This document shows positions 10,018-22,995 of a stretch of 64,000 nucleotides of DNA, piece after piece; the first letter of the stretch is position 1; every line of letters begins with the position of its first letter. A program made the position numbers and the translations under genes. The notes under the pieces are model-generated. The model was not told where the DNA came from. It ran no database searches and was given only the letters and a program-made list of their open reading frames with translations. This DNA comes from Amaurobius ferox (lineage: Eukaryota; Arthropoda; Arachnida; Araneae; Amaurobiidae): positions 140,020,813 through 140,084,812 of the forward strand of contig OX578133.1 in NCBI GenBank assembly GCA_951213105.1. Direction: 5' to 3'.

Positions 10018-10310
10018 GTCAGTTAAAATGTTAAAAATTTTGACGGAAAACAAACACTCCGTCACGAGCGTCCTCAAACCTCCACTGTTACTCTAATAAC
10101 GGGTGTTCCTATCCGCGTTTTCGGGGTCAACTGATTTCTTTTGTCGTTAATACCCCTGAACTACGGGTTCAAGATTCTCCACCTAGAACTGTAGACTCGC
10201 CATTAAAAGCGAAACAAAGAGAAGGAGAAAAAAGGAAGATGACTCATCCGTTACGACTAAAACCAAATTAACTACAATCATTAAGCTGCTTGAGAAAACG
10301 GAACTTGGCG
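10018..10310 (+). repeat. Direct repeat unit, third copy
   Basis: Same segment order as 8862-9144 (TTAATACCCCTGAA, CACCTAGAACTGTAGACT, AAATTAACTACAATCATTAA). Not recognised as a named family. Confidence 0.6.
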
Positions 10311-11237
10311 TCATTTTGGACATGCTGATCTGTTTGAAACCACCCAAAGGAGGTGAATATTCTGCTGATTATCAGAACGCGTGGAGGCAGCTAAAAGTTC
10401 GACGGTTAATGCTAAATAACCTAAGCGCGCTGACAGTGCAATTTAAATCGATGTCGTTACATCAATGTTTGAAAAAAGTATAATTCTGATCCCGTCCTCC
10501 TCAAATGAACCTTTGTGTTTTGCACCTTTGATTGATTACTTGACTGAATTTTGAAGCACTTTATTAAGACCATTTGATATCTTCAATACTGCAGCAGGCA
10601 GTATCCGTATCGAGTAGCAGGTTAGGCGTTCGGCTTTGAGTTAGTTCATTGTTCTAATGATCACTACAGAAGCTTACAGTTAATACATATATTGGAACGG
10701 TTACAAAAATATAAAACAGTTTTCACGATAACAAGATATATAAAACATATATAAAATTTTGTATGGATGACATTTTAGAATCCTGGTAACAAGAAATCAA
10801 AGCCCCACCTCCCCGTGCTCAAATAGCTCGTTTAATGAAATTCTGGTCTCAGGATAAAATATCACGGTTTGAGTTTAGACCTGGGTATAACTGCATATTT
10901 TTTTTTATATGTAAATAAACCCAAAGGTATTTGCAGGCGAGTTTTAAAGCCTTGAAATGTACTAAAAAATAGGTTTGTACTCCTTAAATTGCATAAATTA
11001 AATTGTCTACAACTCCTTTCGTAAAAATATATTGTTAAAAAAGAACAGGATCTTATGAGGCTTAACAAAAACGAGTTATTTACCCTCTTACCTGCCCTAG
11101 TCTATCAATGTTAATATTTTCGTTCCTGTTATCGCAGAATACACTTCAAAATGGAAATTTTAATATACACATGCAATAAATCACAATTGATTAAAGAAAT
11201 TAACCTAGCAGATCGGGATAATTCGGAAACTTTACAG
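10311..11237. other. Non-coding, nothing recognised
   Basis: Only short ORFs without motifs. Base composition is like the surroundings. Confidence 0.4.
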
Positions 11238-11250
11238 ACGCAGAAAGTGG

Positions 11251-11314
11251 CTTTCCCGGCCGTCCAAATAGTTGCTCACGTCCTAGGATGAGTCGAACGG
11301 TCTGGGTCTTCAAC
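11251..11314 (+). mobile_element. Severely 5'-truncated SINE S1 (tail only)
   Basis: 64 bp matching the last part of SINE S1 in sense orientation: GGCCGTCCAAA near 11258, ACGGTCTGGGTCT near 11297, then CAAC. Flanked by 13-bp near-identical duplications ACGCAGAAAGTGG (11238-11250) and ACGTAGAAAGTGG (11315-11327). The A/B promoter is absent, so it was copied as a truncated cDNA. Confidence 0.75.
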
Positions 11315-11327
11315 ACGTAGAAAGTGG

Positions 11328-12119
11328 GCCAAACTATATATGTTTTTTGAAGATATATACGGAATATACCACCCAAATTTGGTCCATATTGTTTCAGCAC
11401 TTTCGAGATTAAAAAGGGGCGAACGATTTAGACAAATTCTGTTATATAGAGAAACTATGAACATTTTCCTGTGTTCACATAATATATGACTTATATCACA
11501 TAATATAAAACTTGACAACTAAATCGGGTCCAAATCGCTTCAGTGGTTTTCCAGATTACGATACGAAGGGCCAACGATTTGACACCTACCCACCCAGAGG
11601 TCGGCAAAAGTCATTTCTGGCGTCTAGGGGCCCCGTTGATGTACTTTTTTTAGGGTACCTCAATAAAGTAAAAATGTCTACTGCTAAAAGCATATCCATG
11701 AAGAAAAGTGGTACAAGTCACAACCACTATCACCATACTTTCTTTTAGCTCAGCGCTAGGAAAGTAAAAATGAACACTACAGCAATATTACCAGCGTATA
11801 CGTTTTAAGTTTAAAATTTTCAGTTCGAAATATTTAATAATCCTAATATATTCCCTATAGCAATCATAAAATTAAAATTTGTACAATTTATACATAGAAT
11901 CTTATTACCTGTTCAAATTTCAGGGTATATAAAAGCATATTTAGAGAAAATGGGGACAGAAAATGAACACTGCTTGAAAAAATAATTAGTGTAACTGACG
12001 AACACACTGAATACAACACTATGAAAACGTCGCCGAAAGTAACATTCTGTAATCGAACATCCCTTCCCTTATGATCCAAAAGCATATCGTATCTATATAA
12101 TAATTGTCTAACTTGTTTT
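11328..12119. other. Non-coding, nothing recognised
   Basis: Short ORFs only (for example 11512-11748), with no family motif and no codon pattern that I can defend as coding. Confidence 0.4.
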
Positions 12120-12400
12120 TGTATTTTCAAAACCTCCAGAAGCCCCCTGGTAACCTTGAAGACTGAATCTTCACATACTTAATAGTACCGACATCGAGAA
12201 CAGAATTTTGGATTCCCTCACCCTGAGGTCGAAAAAATGTTTTATTCCAAGCTCACTCCCCCTCCCCCCCCCCTTCCGAAGACCAAAATGGCTAAATATT
12301 TGCATACTAATAGTAATGTCTTGGAACAGAACCTAATGTAGTCGGATTTTTAATCCCCCCCCCCCCCCCCCCCCCCAGGGTTGGGCAAAATTGAAAGGGG
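12120..12400 (+). repeat. R3 repeat, poly-C-bearing ~120-150 bp units
   Basis: Diverged units share the order: CC-rich tract, GAAGACTGAATCTT or similar, TACTAATAGTA-like text, GACAGAACCTAA-like text, GGATTTT then a C run, GAAAA. The C runs at about 12259-12272 and 12354-12377 fall at the same place in the unit. Relatives lie at 60060-60545 and 62390-62790. Confidence 0.5.
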
Positions 12401-13148
12401 AATCGCCCTGTCTTTCCAGATCTCCTATAAGTTCCCTAGTTAAAATAAAAGGATGAAACCTTGCCTATTTATAGTTTCGACCATGGAACAGAACTGATTT
12501 GGAATAAGATGTCCATTTCTGAAGCTAGGTGTTACATATTGGTAAATGAAACGTATTAAAAAAGCTATAATTTATTTTTTCAAGAGTAGCAGTCTTTGAC
12601 TTTTGTTTCCATGTCTAGTTAAATATATTCTAACACGATATGTTTTTGAAAGGGAAGGAAAATTCCCAGCAAGTAGTTACATGATCTCTAAGTCATACAA
12701 AAAAAAACCCCCAAAAAAACCTGAACAACTAATCAACAATGCAAAAAAGAGGGGGAGGGGGGACCTGAACGCAACAGAAAACGCCCTCCGCTTAATTGTG
12801 ACATTTTTAGACACAAGTGAAACGCCACAAATTGCGTCTATTTTAAACATGTCTTTATACTAAAATATTTCATTCGGATGGCGATATAGGTCAGCCATAT
12901 CAAAGGAGACTATTATCTTGTTCGGGCCTTAGCCTTGACTCCATGTAACATAAGCTTGACAGTCTATTGTTTGGTATAGGAACGGCAAATAAAATTCAAT
13001 TTTTGATTAGCAACTGACTAGAATTTGGGAAAGAAACAATGCCGTCTACTGCACATGTGTAATTTATAAACAACGGCACTTGTAACAGGGAAAATATGTG
13101 AGGCAAAATAGCTGGAGTATGAATTTCTAATTCACACGCACACGAATA
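12401..13148. other. Non-coding, nothing recognised
   Basis: An ORF at 12603-12863 is Lys/Asn-rich and overlaps A and G runs; there is no sign that it is a gene. Confidence 0.35.
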
Positions 13149-13154
13149 CACACA

Positions 13155-13490
13155 CTAGAGGTCTGCACGGGCCGAAATTTCAGATTTTCACCCGGCCCGT
13201 GCTTAAATCCGTCTTAGCCTGAAGAAACATACAAATGCTGAACCCGAGCCCAGCCCAGCCATTGACTCTCGGCCCGGTCTGGCCGAAATTATTTATATTC
13301 AAATGTCTTAAAACTTGAATTTGGGAAATTTTTGTACGAAGAATTAGGATAAAAGTTTGTTTTTTTAAAAATAATTCTTTTTACAAAATTGAAATAAACA
13401 CAATCATTCATATACTCAATTGAATTGAAATCCATTTAATTTTTTTTTTTACAAAATTAAAAATGTTCGGCCCGGTCATAAAGTTTTCAA
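13155..13490. repeat. GGCCCGGCC-rich short interspersed repeat
   Basis: Contains CACGGGCCGAAATTTC, CCCGGCCCGTGC, CGAGCCCAGCCCAGCC, GGCCCGGTCTGGCCG and GGCCCGGTC near 13470. Similar text occurs at 23500-23600 and 57265-57330. Unclassified. Confidence 0.45.
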
Positions 13491-13937
13491 AAGTTATTAA
13501 TGGCACAATAATAACCAATATTAGTACCAAAATTCCTTTCAGCAAGTAAAGTTATAGTCCTAGATCAGTACTGAGGAACATGAAACGTGATTTCATTTAA
13601 GACAGAGATACAATCAATTTTGTTATTGAACATATTTAGAAAGAAAATAGAACAGATATGGTTTAAAGTACCATGAAAATAATACAGAAAGCAGTCAATT
13701 TTACTCGTTTACAAAAGCGCAATAATCCCAAAGTGGTATTTCTTAACAGATATATTACCGTATCAACAGCGATATAATCTACCATGAAAATAATATAGAA
13801 TAACTTCGATAAAGTGAAGCATCCAAGGCAGTCAATTTTACTCGATTAACCGCGAGTACCCCCGTATTCAGAGTTCTTGCACATTTTCATTGAAAAAATT
13901 AAGCAATTTTTAAACACCATTTGAAGACTACAGACAA

Positions 13938-14905
13938 AAAAAAATCTGATGTGTGCAGCACATGACTTTCTTTATATAATGCAATGAATTTACTACTTTT
14001 ACAAAAAAAAAAAAAAAAAAAAAAAAAAAGTAGTAGATACTTATATTATTTCCAAAATATTGAATTTTCGACAATTAGTCGTCATTTTCATTGATTTAGC
14101 GTCATTTTTATTCATTTGGCAAGATTTTCGTTAATTTGGCAACACTTAAAAAGTCGCCGAGTTGGCGACAACCCGCCAAATTCGTCTTCAAAATCGCGCC
14201 AATCGTTATGGACGGAGAAATAAGTTATTCTTATAGCAGATAAATGACTATTGGCGTTCAAATACAAAAGTATTACTCAAAGTAACTTTTCTCATGAATG
14301 GAACGAGCTACATCCACGAGAATGGTGTCACCACATTTATCGCATGATATTACATATGAAAAGTGAACTGGTTCTCAAGAGTTAATATTTTTTTTAACTT
14401 ATGGAATGTTTTGATAAATTTATATGAAAAATGTGCAATATCTCGAGGACGGTTCGTGCTAGAGTTCTAAAGTTTATGTCAACCGTTTTCTAAGGAAAAA
14501 TTACATAAGATATGTCTATTTGCGTAACTTTATGAAAGGTTTAAATTTTTTGATGATTTTTCAAAATTTCACTCGAAAATTTCAGGGGGTTCTGAACATT
14601 CGATTGTGTTTAAAAACACAATCGAATGAAATACGTGAATAGGCTTCCAGTATTCACGGATTGTAATTTTTGTACCAGATTTCATTCAAATCGCTCCATT
14701 CGTTCGTGAGATATCGCCTCCACAGACTCACTGACACACACACATACTTTCACACACAGACATACACACACCACCTCAAAAATGTTTGATTCATGATCAG
14801 AGATGCTTGAAACGTGCTCTTCCGTCCAAAATTCGAATTCGAATTTTCGAACCTGTCACAATACTTTCCTTATACATTATATGTATATAAGGAAAGTAAT
14901 AAAGT
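13938..14905 (+). repeat. R1 interspersed repeat, copy 1
   Basis: Starts around TCTGATGTGTGCAGCACATG and ACTTTCTTTATATAATGCA. It then has a GTCATTTTCATTGATTTAGCG-like degenerate ~20-bp motif string and GACTATTGGCGTTCAAATAC, then GAACGAGCTA and a CA-rich stretch. It ends in ACTTTCCTTATACATTAT-ATGTATATAAGGAAAGT, a hairpin that also mirrors the left end. A poly-A run (14005-14029) interrupts it. No coding. It behaves like a non-autonomous DNA element of about 1 kb. Confidence 0.65.
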
Positions 14906-15149
14906 ACTGTAAAAAGTAGGTTACAGTAATACATTAAAAAGTTTTATCAAACTTCATATTACATCAAGTTTTATCAAACATAATATAATATTATTTTAAT
15001 TTTAACACTCAAAAATTTCGAGGGATGTGTATAATATTTCTGCCGTCATTTATAAAAATGCCTTTAAATTTACGCAAAATTGACATATTTCGGATCTTGC
15101 TAATTTGAAAATATTTGGTTGGCTTTTGACGATATTTTATGCAAATAAT

Positions 15150-16168
15150 CGCAAAAAAAAATCTGATGTGGGCAACACATGACTTTCCTTATATAATGCA
15201 ATGAATTTACTACTTTTACAGTTAAAAAAAAATGTTATTCTTATAGTAGATACTTATATTCTTTCCAAGATATTGAATTTTCTTCAATTAGTCGTCATTT
15301 TCATTGATTTAGCGTCATTTTTATCAATTTGGGTAGATTTTTGTTAATTTGACAACAATTAAAAATATAGCCAAGTTGGCGACATTCCGCCAAATTCATC
15401 GCCAAAATCTCGCCAAGCGGATGGACAGAGAAATAAGTTATTCTTACAGCAGATAAATGACTATTGGCGTTCAAATACAAAAGTATTACTCAAAGTATCT
15501 TTTTTCATGAATGGAACGAGCTAGATCCACGAGAATGATGTCACTGAAATTTATCGCATGGTATTACATATGAAAAGTGAACATGTTTCTCAATAGAAAA
15601 TATTTTATTTTATTTTATATAACTTTTTTATAATTTTTTTGAAAAATGTGCAATATCTCGAGAACGGTTCATGTTAGCGTTTTAAAATTTATGTCAATCG
15701 TTTTCTAATGAAAAATTACATAAGAATGAAAAATTACAATTCTAAAATTCTTAAATTCTAATGAAAAATTACATAATTTCTAATGAAAAATTACATAATG
15801 TCTATTTGCGTAACTTTATTAGCGGTTTTGATTTTTTGACGATTTTCTCAAAATTTCACTCGAAAATTTAGGGGGGTTCTGAGCATTCGATTGCGTATAA
15901 AAACAATAGCCTTCCAGTGTTTACGGATTGTGATTTTTGTACCAAATTTCGTTCGAATCGGTCCATTTGTTCGTCAGTTATCGTCTCCACAGGCTCACTG
16001 ACACACACACACACACACATACCTTCACACACACACACAGACATCACTTCAAAAATGTTTGATTCGTGATCAGGGATGCTTGAAACTTGCTCTCTCGTCG
16101 AAAACTCGAATTCGAATTTTCGACCCCGTCACAATACTTTCCTTATACATTATGTATATAAGGAAAGT
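15150..16168 (+). repeat. R1 interspersed repeat, copy 2
   Basis: Same ends and same internal order as copy 1 (TCTGATGTGGGCAACACATG at the left; ACTTTCCTTATACATTATG-TATATAAGGAAAGT at the right), about 240 bp downstream in the same orientation. Contains a local duplication of AATGAAAAATTACATAA near 15710-15800. Confidence 0.7.
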
Positions 16169-16169
16169 A

Positions 16170-17160
16170 AAAAAGTGAACTTTTAACGACTATAACGACT
16201 TTTACAAATGAATAATAAAAGTGGGAGAAAGTTTTTCTGAACGGAAGATCGGGTGGTTATGGATAAAATTGCTCTTTAAAAGAGAATAAAAGTTACGCAA
16301 AAAAGCCCTGTGATTGTTCGGGTATACACTGATTATGGGTGTGTTGCAAGCTGTAGTCAAGGTACTTTAAACAACATTTGACTCAGGGTTTCTACTAGGA
16401 CAGTGGAGGGAACTGACAGGAACTGAAAAATATGAAATACCTTGATCTCCTTTCCATGTAACGATGGGGGGGGGGGGCGGGGGGGATTTCGCAGTTTGCA
16501 ATTTGATTACTTTTGCACGCAAGACATTTTTTCATACTTTTATTGTTATTTCTAAACTATTGTATCTGTGAAAAAAATTATGCACTTTGATACAAATTTA
16601 AGCAGTTTTAAGGTCCTTAAAAAGCGTACTCCTATGATAAATACAGATGCGGGATTTTTTTTCTGCCAATATAAAACTTGCCTTAGGGGAAAAATACAAA
16701 ATTTTCTTAGCGTACCCCACACGTATGGACTCGCGTAACCCCTGGGGGTAAGCGTACCCCACTTTAGAGGCCACTAATATGCATTAAACTGACTGAGTGA
16801 GGGGGGTGATATATCAAAATTATCGAGCCCTTCCAGTATAGCTAGAATCTTGGTTTTAGTGTCATTTGATCTGTTTCAGCTTCGAGACCAAGGAAATAAT
16901 TTAAAATTTCAAAAATTCGAATTAGAGAGTGACGGTGCAAAGGAATAATAATAATAATAAACTCAAAATAAGTGATCGAGCCAGAATCTTTATTTTGGTC
17001 TCATTCGATTTATCCCAGCTTCAGCTCAACGGAAAAATCGAAAATTCGAATTTGAGGTGACAATTCAAAGGGATTTTTCAAAAAACTTATGGCACTTTGC
17101 ATCTAAAAAATGTGCGCTATTCTATTCTTATGCGTGAATTTGAAATTTATTTTTTTTTCT
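16170..17160. other. Non-coding, nothing recognised
   Basis: Contains a G run near 16467-16485; two related ~100-bp stretches near 16830-16930 and 16970-17060 share TTGGTTTTAGTGTCATTTGAT-like text. No gene seen. Confidence 0.4.
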
Positions 17161-17161
17161 T

Positions 17162-17167
<6 letters not shown>

Positions 17168-17203
<36 letters not shown>
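17168..17203. repeat. (TA)n microsatellite
   Basis: Dinucleotide run just upstream of the perfect hairpin at 17217-17294. Confidence 0.95.
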
Positions 17204-17206
<3 letters not shown>

Positions 17207-17216
17207 GAACTTTTAT

Positions 17217-17294
17217 TGTGCATGTATGTGTTACATTTAATTGCCACTAGCCGTTGAGAACGAGTGGCAATTAAATGTAACACATACATGCACA
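17217..17294. repeat. Perfect 32-bp inverted repeat with 14-nt loop
   Basis: The left arm 17217-17248 (TGTGCATGTATGTGTTACAT...) is the exact reverse complement of 17263-17294; the loop is 17249-17262. It is either a recent foldback or a very small palindromic element. No terminator or miRNA claim is made. Confidence 0.9.
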
Positions 17295-17299
17295 AAGCA

Positions 17300-18497
17300 C
17301 GGTTGAAATGGGTAATTTAATATAAGAGCAAAATTGGGACAACAATACATTTTTCCTGTTATAATGAACAGATTTCAGCTCTATCAATGATACAGCAATT
17401 GTGAGCCTTTGTTTTAAAAATAAGGTTCCAAACTTATTACAGAATCTTGCATAAAAATTACATATGTGCTGTCGGTTATAATTACAAAACAAAAAATATA
17501 ATGGATATCGAGATTAAGAGATTATGACTACTATGAGAGATGAAGTTTATGATATTATAGATGTGATTACAAGGAAGTGAAAACAAACAGTCAGTATTTA
17601 TAGGTTTTGCCTCTTCAGACCGCCCTGTTTTTCTTTAAAAACCGACAGCTACCTTCCATAAAGATAAAGAAAAGGGTGGTTCACCTCCAAAGGTAGAGAT
17701 GGAGTGGGAGTATTAAAACGGATAAAATACGCCCACAGATGGTCGTGGGAGTAGGCCCCAAGAAACATAAAGCGAGCAGAACATGGCAAACAACACGATA
17801 AAGCGGTAAAAAACGACCCGAATCGCAAGTTCAATAGCACGAGGGTCAAAGGATGAAGAAGGTCACTCTTTTTCAAGGTGAAGAAGAAAAGAACAGGACA
17901 TGCAATTGTCGCAAATGCAGGAAATACATTAGTATGGAAATCCCCAGCTTCAGATTCGTATTTACATACTAATGGATTGAAGTTGGTAGAGAAAAAATTA
18001 TCCCCAGGAGAGGTTTACTCTGACTAGGCGAGTTAGGGCGTTTTCAGAGTATTGGAACCTGGATGGCGCTAACTTGGAGCAAGGGTGGCGCCAAGAATTG
18101 CCTGAAGAGGAGCGATTCGTCTCCGAAGAAATCAACTAAGTTGACCAAGAATCTTCTCCGGGGAAAATGTATTCATTCAGGTGTGTCGTAACCAAAGAGC
18201 TAGAATCACTCCTCGATTAGAATCACTTCTTGATCACTCCTCGAAGGTCGAAAGCCCTGACCATCCGACTCGTCCGAAGACTTAGAGCAGCTTAATGGAT
18301 GGCCGGACTCCTCGAAGGTCGTAACATTTCAAAATATTGCCGTGGGATGTGTAACAACTTAGCGAACAATAATTGATGGATCAGTTGCAGATAGTATTGA
18401 GCTGTGCCTATTGTTAATATAAGGCATGTGGGCAATTTGCAAATATTGACAATGTAGCAATATTATACCAATATGCCCAGCATTTGTTCAATATAGA
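17300..18497. other. Non-coding, unrecognised
   Basis: 17600-18310 is less AT-rich and has GAGGAGCGATTCG and CTCCTCGAAGGTCG repeated (near 18240 and 18312), but there is no frame with recognisable protein motifs. Confidence 0.35.
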
Positions 18498-19154
18498 TTA
18501 TCTTACTACATATATGAAAACAAAACCCATATCAATAAGTAAATATTTTAGTAAGCTAGCTGAGAAAATCTCTTGAGACAAATTAACTTTGAAAAGTCCA
18601 AACTTCAGTTAGTTTTTAGTTTCCGTCTCATTTATTAAAAAAAAAAAAAAATCTTTTTTTCAGGATGTTATTTAATGTAGCAAATCGATTAGTGCACAAA
18701 AATGTGATTTTCCTTTAACTTATTTTTTGTCCCAGCTCACCCAATCGACCCACCGACTACATAAATGAAACTTATATTATTTGTTAGTTTTTTACAAGAT
18801 ACATGTGAATTCACAAGTATTGCATTCATCCGAGATGGCGTATTTGATGCCAGACGACAAAAAAACTGATTTTTTCTATGCACGCTTCCGCATTGTTATG
18901 GCCGATGGGGTAAATTGGAACAAAAAACGCAAAATAAGTGAAAATTATATTTTATACACAAATCCATTTGTTACATTAAATAACACTAAAAAAAAATTTT
19001 TTTTCCACATTTTTGCAATGAAAACTTTTCTAACAATTGGCAACTAAAGTTTGGACTTTTCAATGTTAATTTGTCCCAAGAGATTTTCAGCTGTATCTTA
19101 TTAAAATATTTACTTATTGATATCGCTTTTACATTTAAATATGAAGTAGGATAA
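18498..19154. mobile_element. MITE-like element with ~115-bp inverted ends
   Basis: 18498-18612 and 19036-19154 are inverted copies: ATATCAATAAGTAAATATTTTA, GAAAATCTCTTG-GACAAATTAAC and GAAAAGTCCAAACTT all occur in reverse complement at the right. The interior (18781-19047) has an 88-codon ORF without a known domain. Non-autonomous DNA transposon by structure; the target duplication is not clear. Confidence 0.65.
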
Positions 19155-20807
19155 CCTAAAAGAAATGTCCTAATTAAAAGTTTTGTATCTTAATATCAAT
19201 TTTATCTTGTTTCCAAAATACTCCCAGTGCGAAGGAGATCTGGGGGAACTAACTGACTGCCAGACCCGCGAAGATCGATCACATGTAATGTTTAAACCTT
19301 TTGTACTCCATAAAATAAGTTAAATCGTTGCTTGTCAGCTGATGCTCTCTCAGTTGAGGTACTGAGATGGAATTTTAAGCTGTCATCTTCGAAGTGGACT
19401 CGTCATGAAGACCCGCCCTCAAATTAGGTGAAGCAGGTTGTGGGGTTTCGTCACGTCGCCTAGATAGCTTATTTGGGTGTGCAAACACTTGCCTCGATGT
19501 AAAGAGACATGGGTTTGATTACCGGTCGAGCAGTTTTTATAAAGTTTAGGAACAATGTGTCTTCGTGCAACATGTTAAAATGTATTTGCTGATACGACGG
19601 ATGGCGAGAACAATTCCCTACACGAGGGCTCAATGCAATTGCAGATTCTTGCAATGGTAGCAAGAAAAACTTGCTACATGCCACAATTGTGCGAATTTCT
19701 ATTGAGACCGATATGTTTAGATAAGACTAAACTCTTATCACGAAGACAAATTTCATAAATATTGAGCTTAGGATGCATGAGGCTGCAATGGAGGAAGTTC
19801 ATAGTCATGAAATTCCCCTGAATTCCTCACAACTGCATATACCACCCTCCCTAGATTTGGGAGGCTAGTTTTTGCAATGATTTTATTAAACTCTTAGTGC
19901 TTATTAGTTATGTATTGTTGGCGAGACGCTCAGAAGGTTATTTTCGAAAATTAATAATATTTATCTTTCCCATATTAATGAGAAAGAGATATTTATTAAT
20001 AAAGTAAGCACATCCATAAAAAAAAACTTCGATACCTACATATTCGAGCTTTAAAAAAAGCACAATTGCAATTATAATCCCTTTATTTTTTATAGACTGC
20101 AGTTACTGAGATATTATTTTCCCCAAGAGACGTTATTACCATAGAAAAGGGGGTGATGACATTGACAATATGGCAGGGGGTCACAAGTATGTGTAAAACG
20201 ATCAGAGGGGGGAGGGGAGATTTTATAGAAAAAGAGCTGGAACAAAGTGGGGGGCGGCGGCGGCCGTCATTGAGGGCATATTTCAGCACGTGTTCACTTC
20301 CGGAAAATTCAATAAAAGGTTCAATGGGACTGGGGAGATTGAGCGTTCAAGCAGAATCCCGGCAATTTCTTTTAAGGGTTTAATATGGGGGATTAACTGA
20401 ACATATCTGGCTATAATCGGGTCAAATGATTACGTTTAATTATTTATTGCAAAAAACTTTTCAGAAAAAAAAAAAGAGATTATACGGGGTGACAACGAAC
20501 GTCATAAACCAAGGCTTTATATCAATAATTATATAGTTAAGAAATTTTTTTATAATAATTATCATTGAATTTTGATTACTACACTATTTCTCATTGAATA
20601 GAACTGTCTTGTTATTAAGATGGACATCGCAACTTTGTTGGTTAAACATAAAATGTTTATGTCTCTTGGAATTTCAGGAAAAGGAGGGAGGTGCAATAAT
20701 TGGGCCTGCTAGGCAAAAGGGGATGACCTCATGTCAGTAGTTGCAGTATAACTTTACTTTTATTAATTAATTATGTTTCATTTATACTTTTATACTGATT
20801 TGAAAAG

Positions 20808-20843
<36 letters not shown>

Positions 20844-21959
20844 CAAATGTATTCAGCTTTCAAGCTTTTTACAGATTTATCCAGGTTTTCTTCACAGAGA
20901 CACTTTTGTAAATATATATATATTAAGTAATTTTGTAAAAAGACATATATCAAACTAAATTTTTTAGAGAACTCTTAAATTCATGATATTATAAGAAATG
21001 TTTGAGTATTCACAGTTTCCTTACTGAATGTACGTACCATCTTAAATAACACACTATGATCAATTTCATATTGGGAATATAAAGTAGTCTAATAATTATA
21101 TATAAGTTTAGATGTCGGTTATTGCTAATTAGGTATTAAATTAGATTGATGAAATTTATAATTTTTTAAACTGGCAATTCTTCTGTTTCTTGATTAGTTG
21201 CAATATTAACATCACGTACTTCAATTTCTCTATTAGAAGCGCTGAAATTGCTTTAATTCAATCGGCCATAATCACTTTACTATATCTTAATCAAATTTAA
21301 TTACTCTTACAATATGCGTATCTAAGATCTCGAAAAGGAACGGTAGAGATTTAAACGGGAGGAGGTTTATAATGCTTAATGTAGTTTTCTTATACAGTCC
21401 CTATGGAAAACTAGTGTAATTGTTCAGTCAATGGGGGAAGGCGGGACCTCCAACATTCTTCCTACGTTACTGTCTCATATCGTTCGTTCAGTAATTGTTT
21501 GCATGCCTTCTAAATGTAATTTTCACTCTGTACATAACACCAGAATCTCGGGGAGAGGGGGGGGGGGTCGAAGATCAAATAGAGGATTATAGTGTGGGAT
21601 TTCGTTTTTTAATAGTGAACTTATGTCGAACTAACTAATGTAATTGTTCAGCCAGGGCCACCCATACAAATTGTGGGCCCCACACAAGAATTTATATCGC
21701 CTTTCCCTTCCATATTTGGTTCTCCTCTGAGAATTTTTCATGCCTTCACTCTAAAAATATTGGAGGTCCTGGATCCTGCCCGTACGCTCAAGTGATGTAC
21801 GCCCCCCACCCCCCACCTCTAAGGGCGGACCTGGTTAAACGAATGGGGTGATTCCCCCTTAATAACGCCACTATGTTTTATATTTTATAATTTTCATAAT
21901 AAGTAGAGATAAATTGTTCGCTGAAATGCAATTTGTTTTCAAGAATAAAAAAAATGTAG
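19155..21959. other. Non-coding, unrecognised
   Basis: (TA)n at about 20810-20841. A short ORF at 20153-20383 overlaps G-rich low-complexity DNA. No gene supported. Confidence 0.4.
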
Positions 21960-22357
21960 ATTAGAACCAGGGCTGTCCCGAAAGGGTAAACGCTGTATGC
22001 GCCGAGTACTCTCAAGAAATTTTGGAAAATACCGAGTACGCGCCACGTACTCTCAAGGTCTCAAGAAAGTTTTTATATTTGCTGATTTTTGAGCAACTGT
22101 CAACAAAATTCAGCCCTATTTTTTTGATAGTCATTTACAAACTTGAAACAAATGAGGAAATGAGGAAAATCCCATGACCCCCCCCCCCCCCCCCCCCCAA
22201 GCCTCAAAATAATATCCTGCGTACGATAGACGACCAGTTAAATGCCAGTCAGCGCGGCGCGGTGACGTCACCAAGTCTAGTAACCCCGTTTTTCGTAAAA
22301 AGTAAGTGCAGGAAAAAAATAGAAAAAGTTACAAGTTATAATTCATATCTGTTAATC

Positions 22358-22360
<3 letters not shown>

Positions 22361-22397
<37 letters not shown>

Positions 22398-22640
22398 TAA
22401 TTAAAGATTTTAATCGAAAACTATGCATAAACTACTGTATGTACAAAAAAACCCATCTCTAGCATATCTGTTACAAATGAGTAACTATGGACCAAGACTA
22501 AGGATAAAAATAGAAGGTAACATATCACTACAATGGAAAGGGGGATGAGAAGAATATTAGGATACAAAAATCACAATTAAAAAGTATATATAAATATAAA
22601 TAAAAATGAAAAAGAAAACACGGCAAAAATGAGAAAAGGC
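22361..22640 (-). mobile_element. PLE-like 3' end fragment (minus)
   Basis: Reverse complement of the last ~250 bp of the element at 51004-52109: CATCCCCCTTTCCATT, GATATGTTACCTTCTAT, CAGTAGTTTATGCATAG. Its 3' end is the (TA)n tract at 22361-22393; its broken 5' side adjoins another (TA)n tract. Nested in the hAT-like MITE. Confidence 0.8.
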
Positions 22641-22668
22641 AATAATATATTATAATATATATATATAA

Positions 22669-22772
<104 letters not shown>

Positions 22773-22995
22773 GTTAAGCATTAAGCTATTAATATTGTGA
22801 AAAAAGTTATTTATGGACTTAAAAATGGCAAATATATGGCCTAAATGATTCAAAAATTTTTAAGGGGAGCAGTGCCCCACTTTCACACCTCCACCAGGGG
22901 CTCCGCAACTTGGAACTCCGCAGTTTCAATACTCTTTAAATGAGACAGCACCGCATATTCTCAATAATTTTCTTCAGGACAGCCCTGATTAGAAC

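Noticed and set aside
13938..16168. R1 (and R2) as Helitrons because of the terminal hairpins
   Set aside because: No 5'-TC with 3'-CTRR termini at an A/T target could be placed; R1 instead has mirrored ends.
20153..20383. 76-codon ORF as a gene
   Set aside because: Lies over G-rich low-complexity DNA with an opposing ORF of similar length; no family features.
21654..21840. Another hAT-like MITE (CAGGGCCACCC ... GGCGGACCTGG)
   Set aside because: The ends match poorly and the flanking 8-mers differ.
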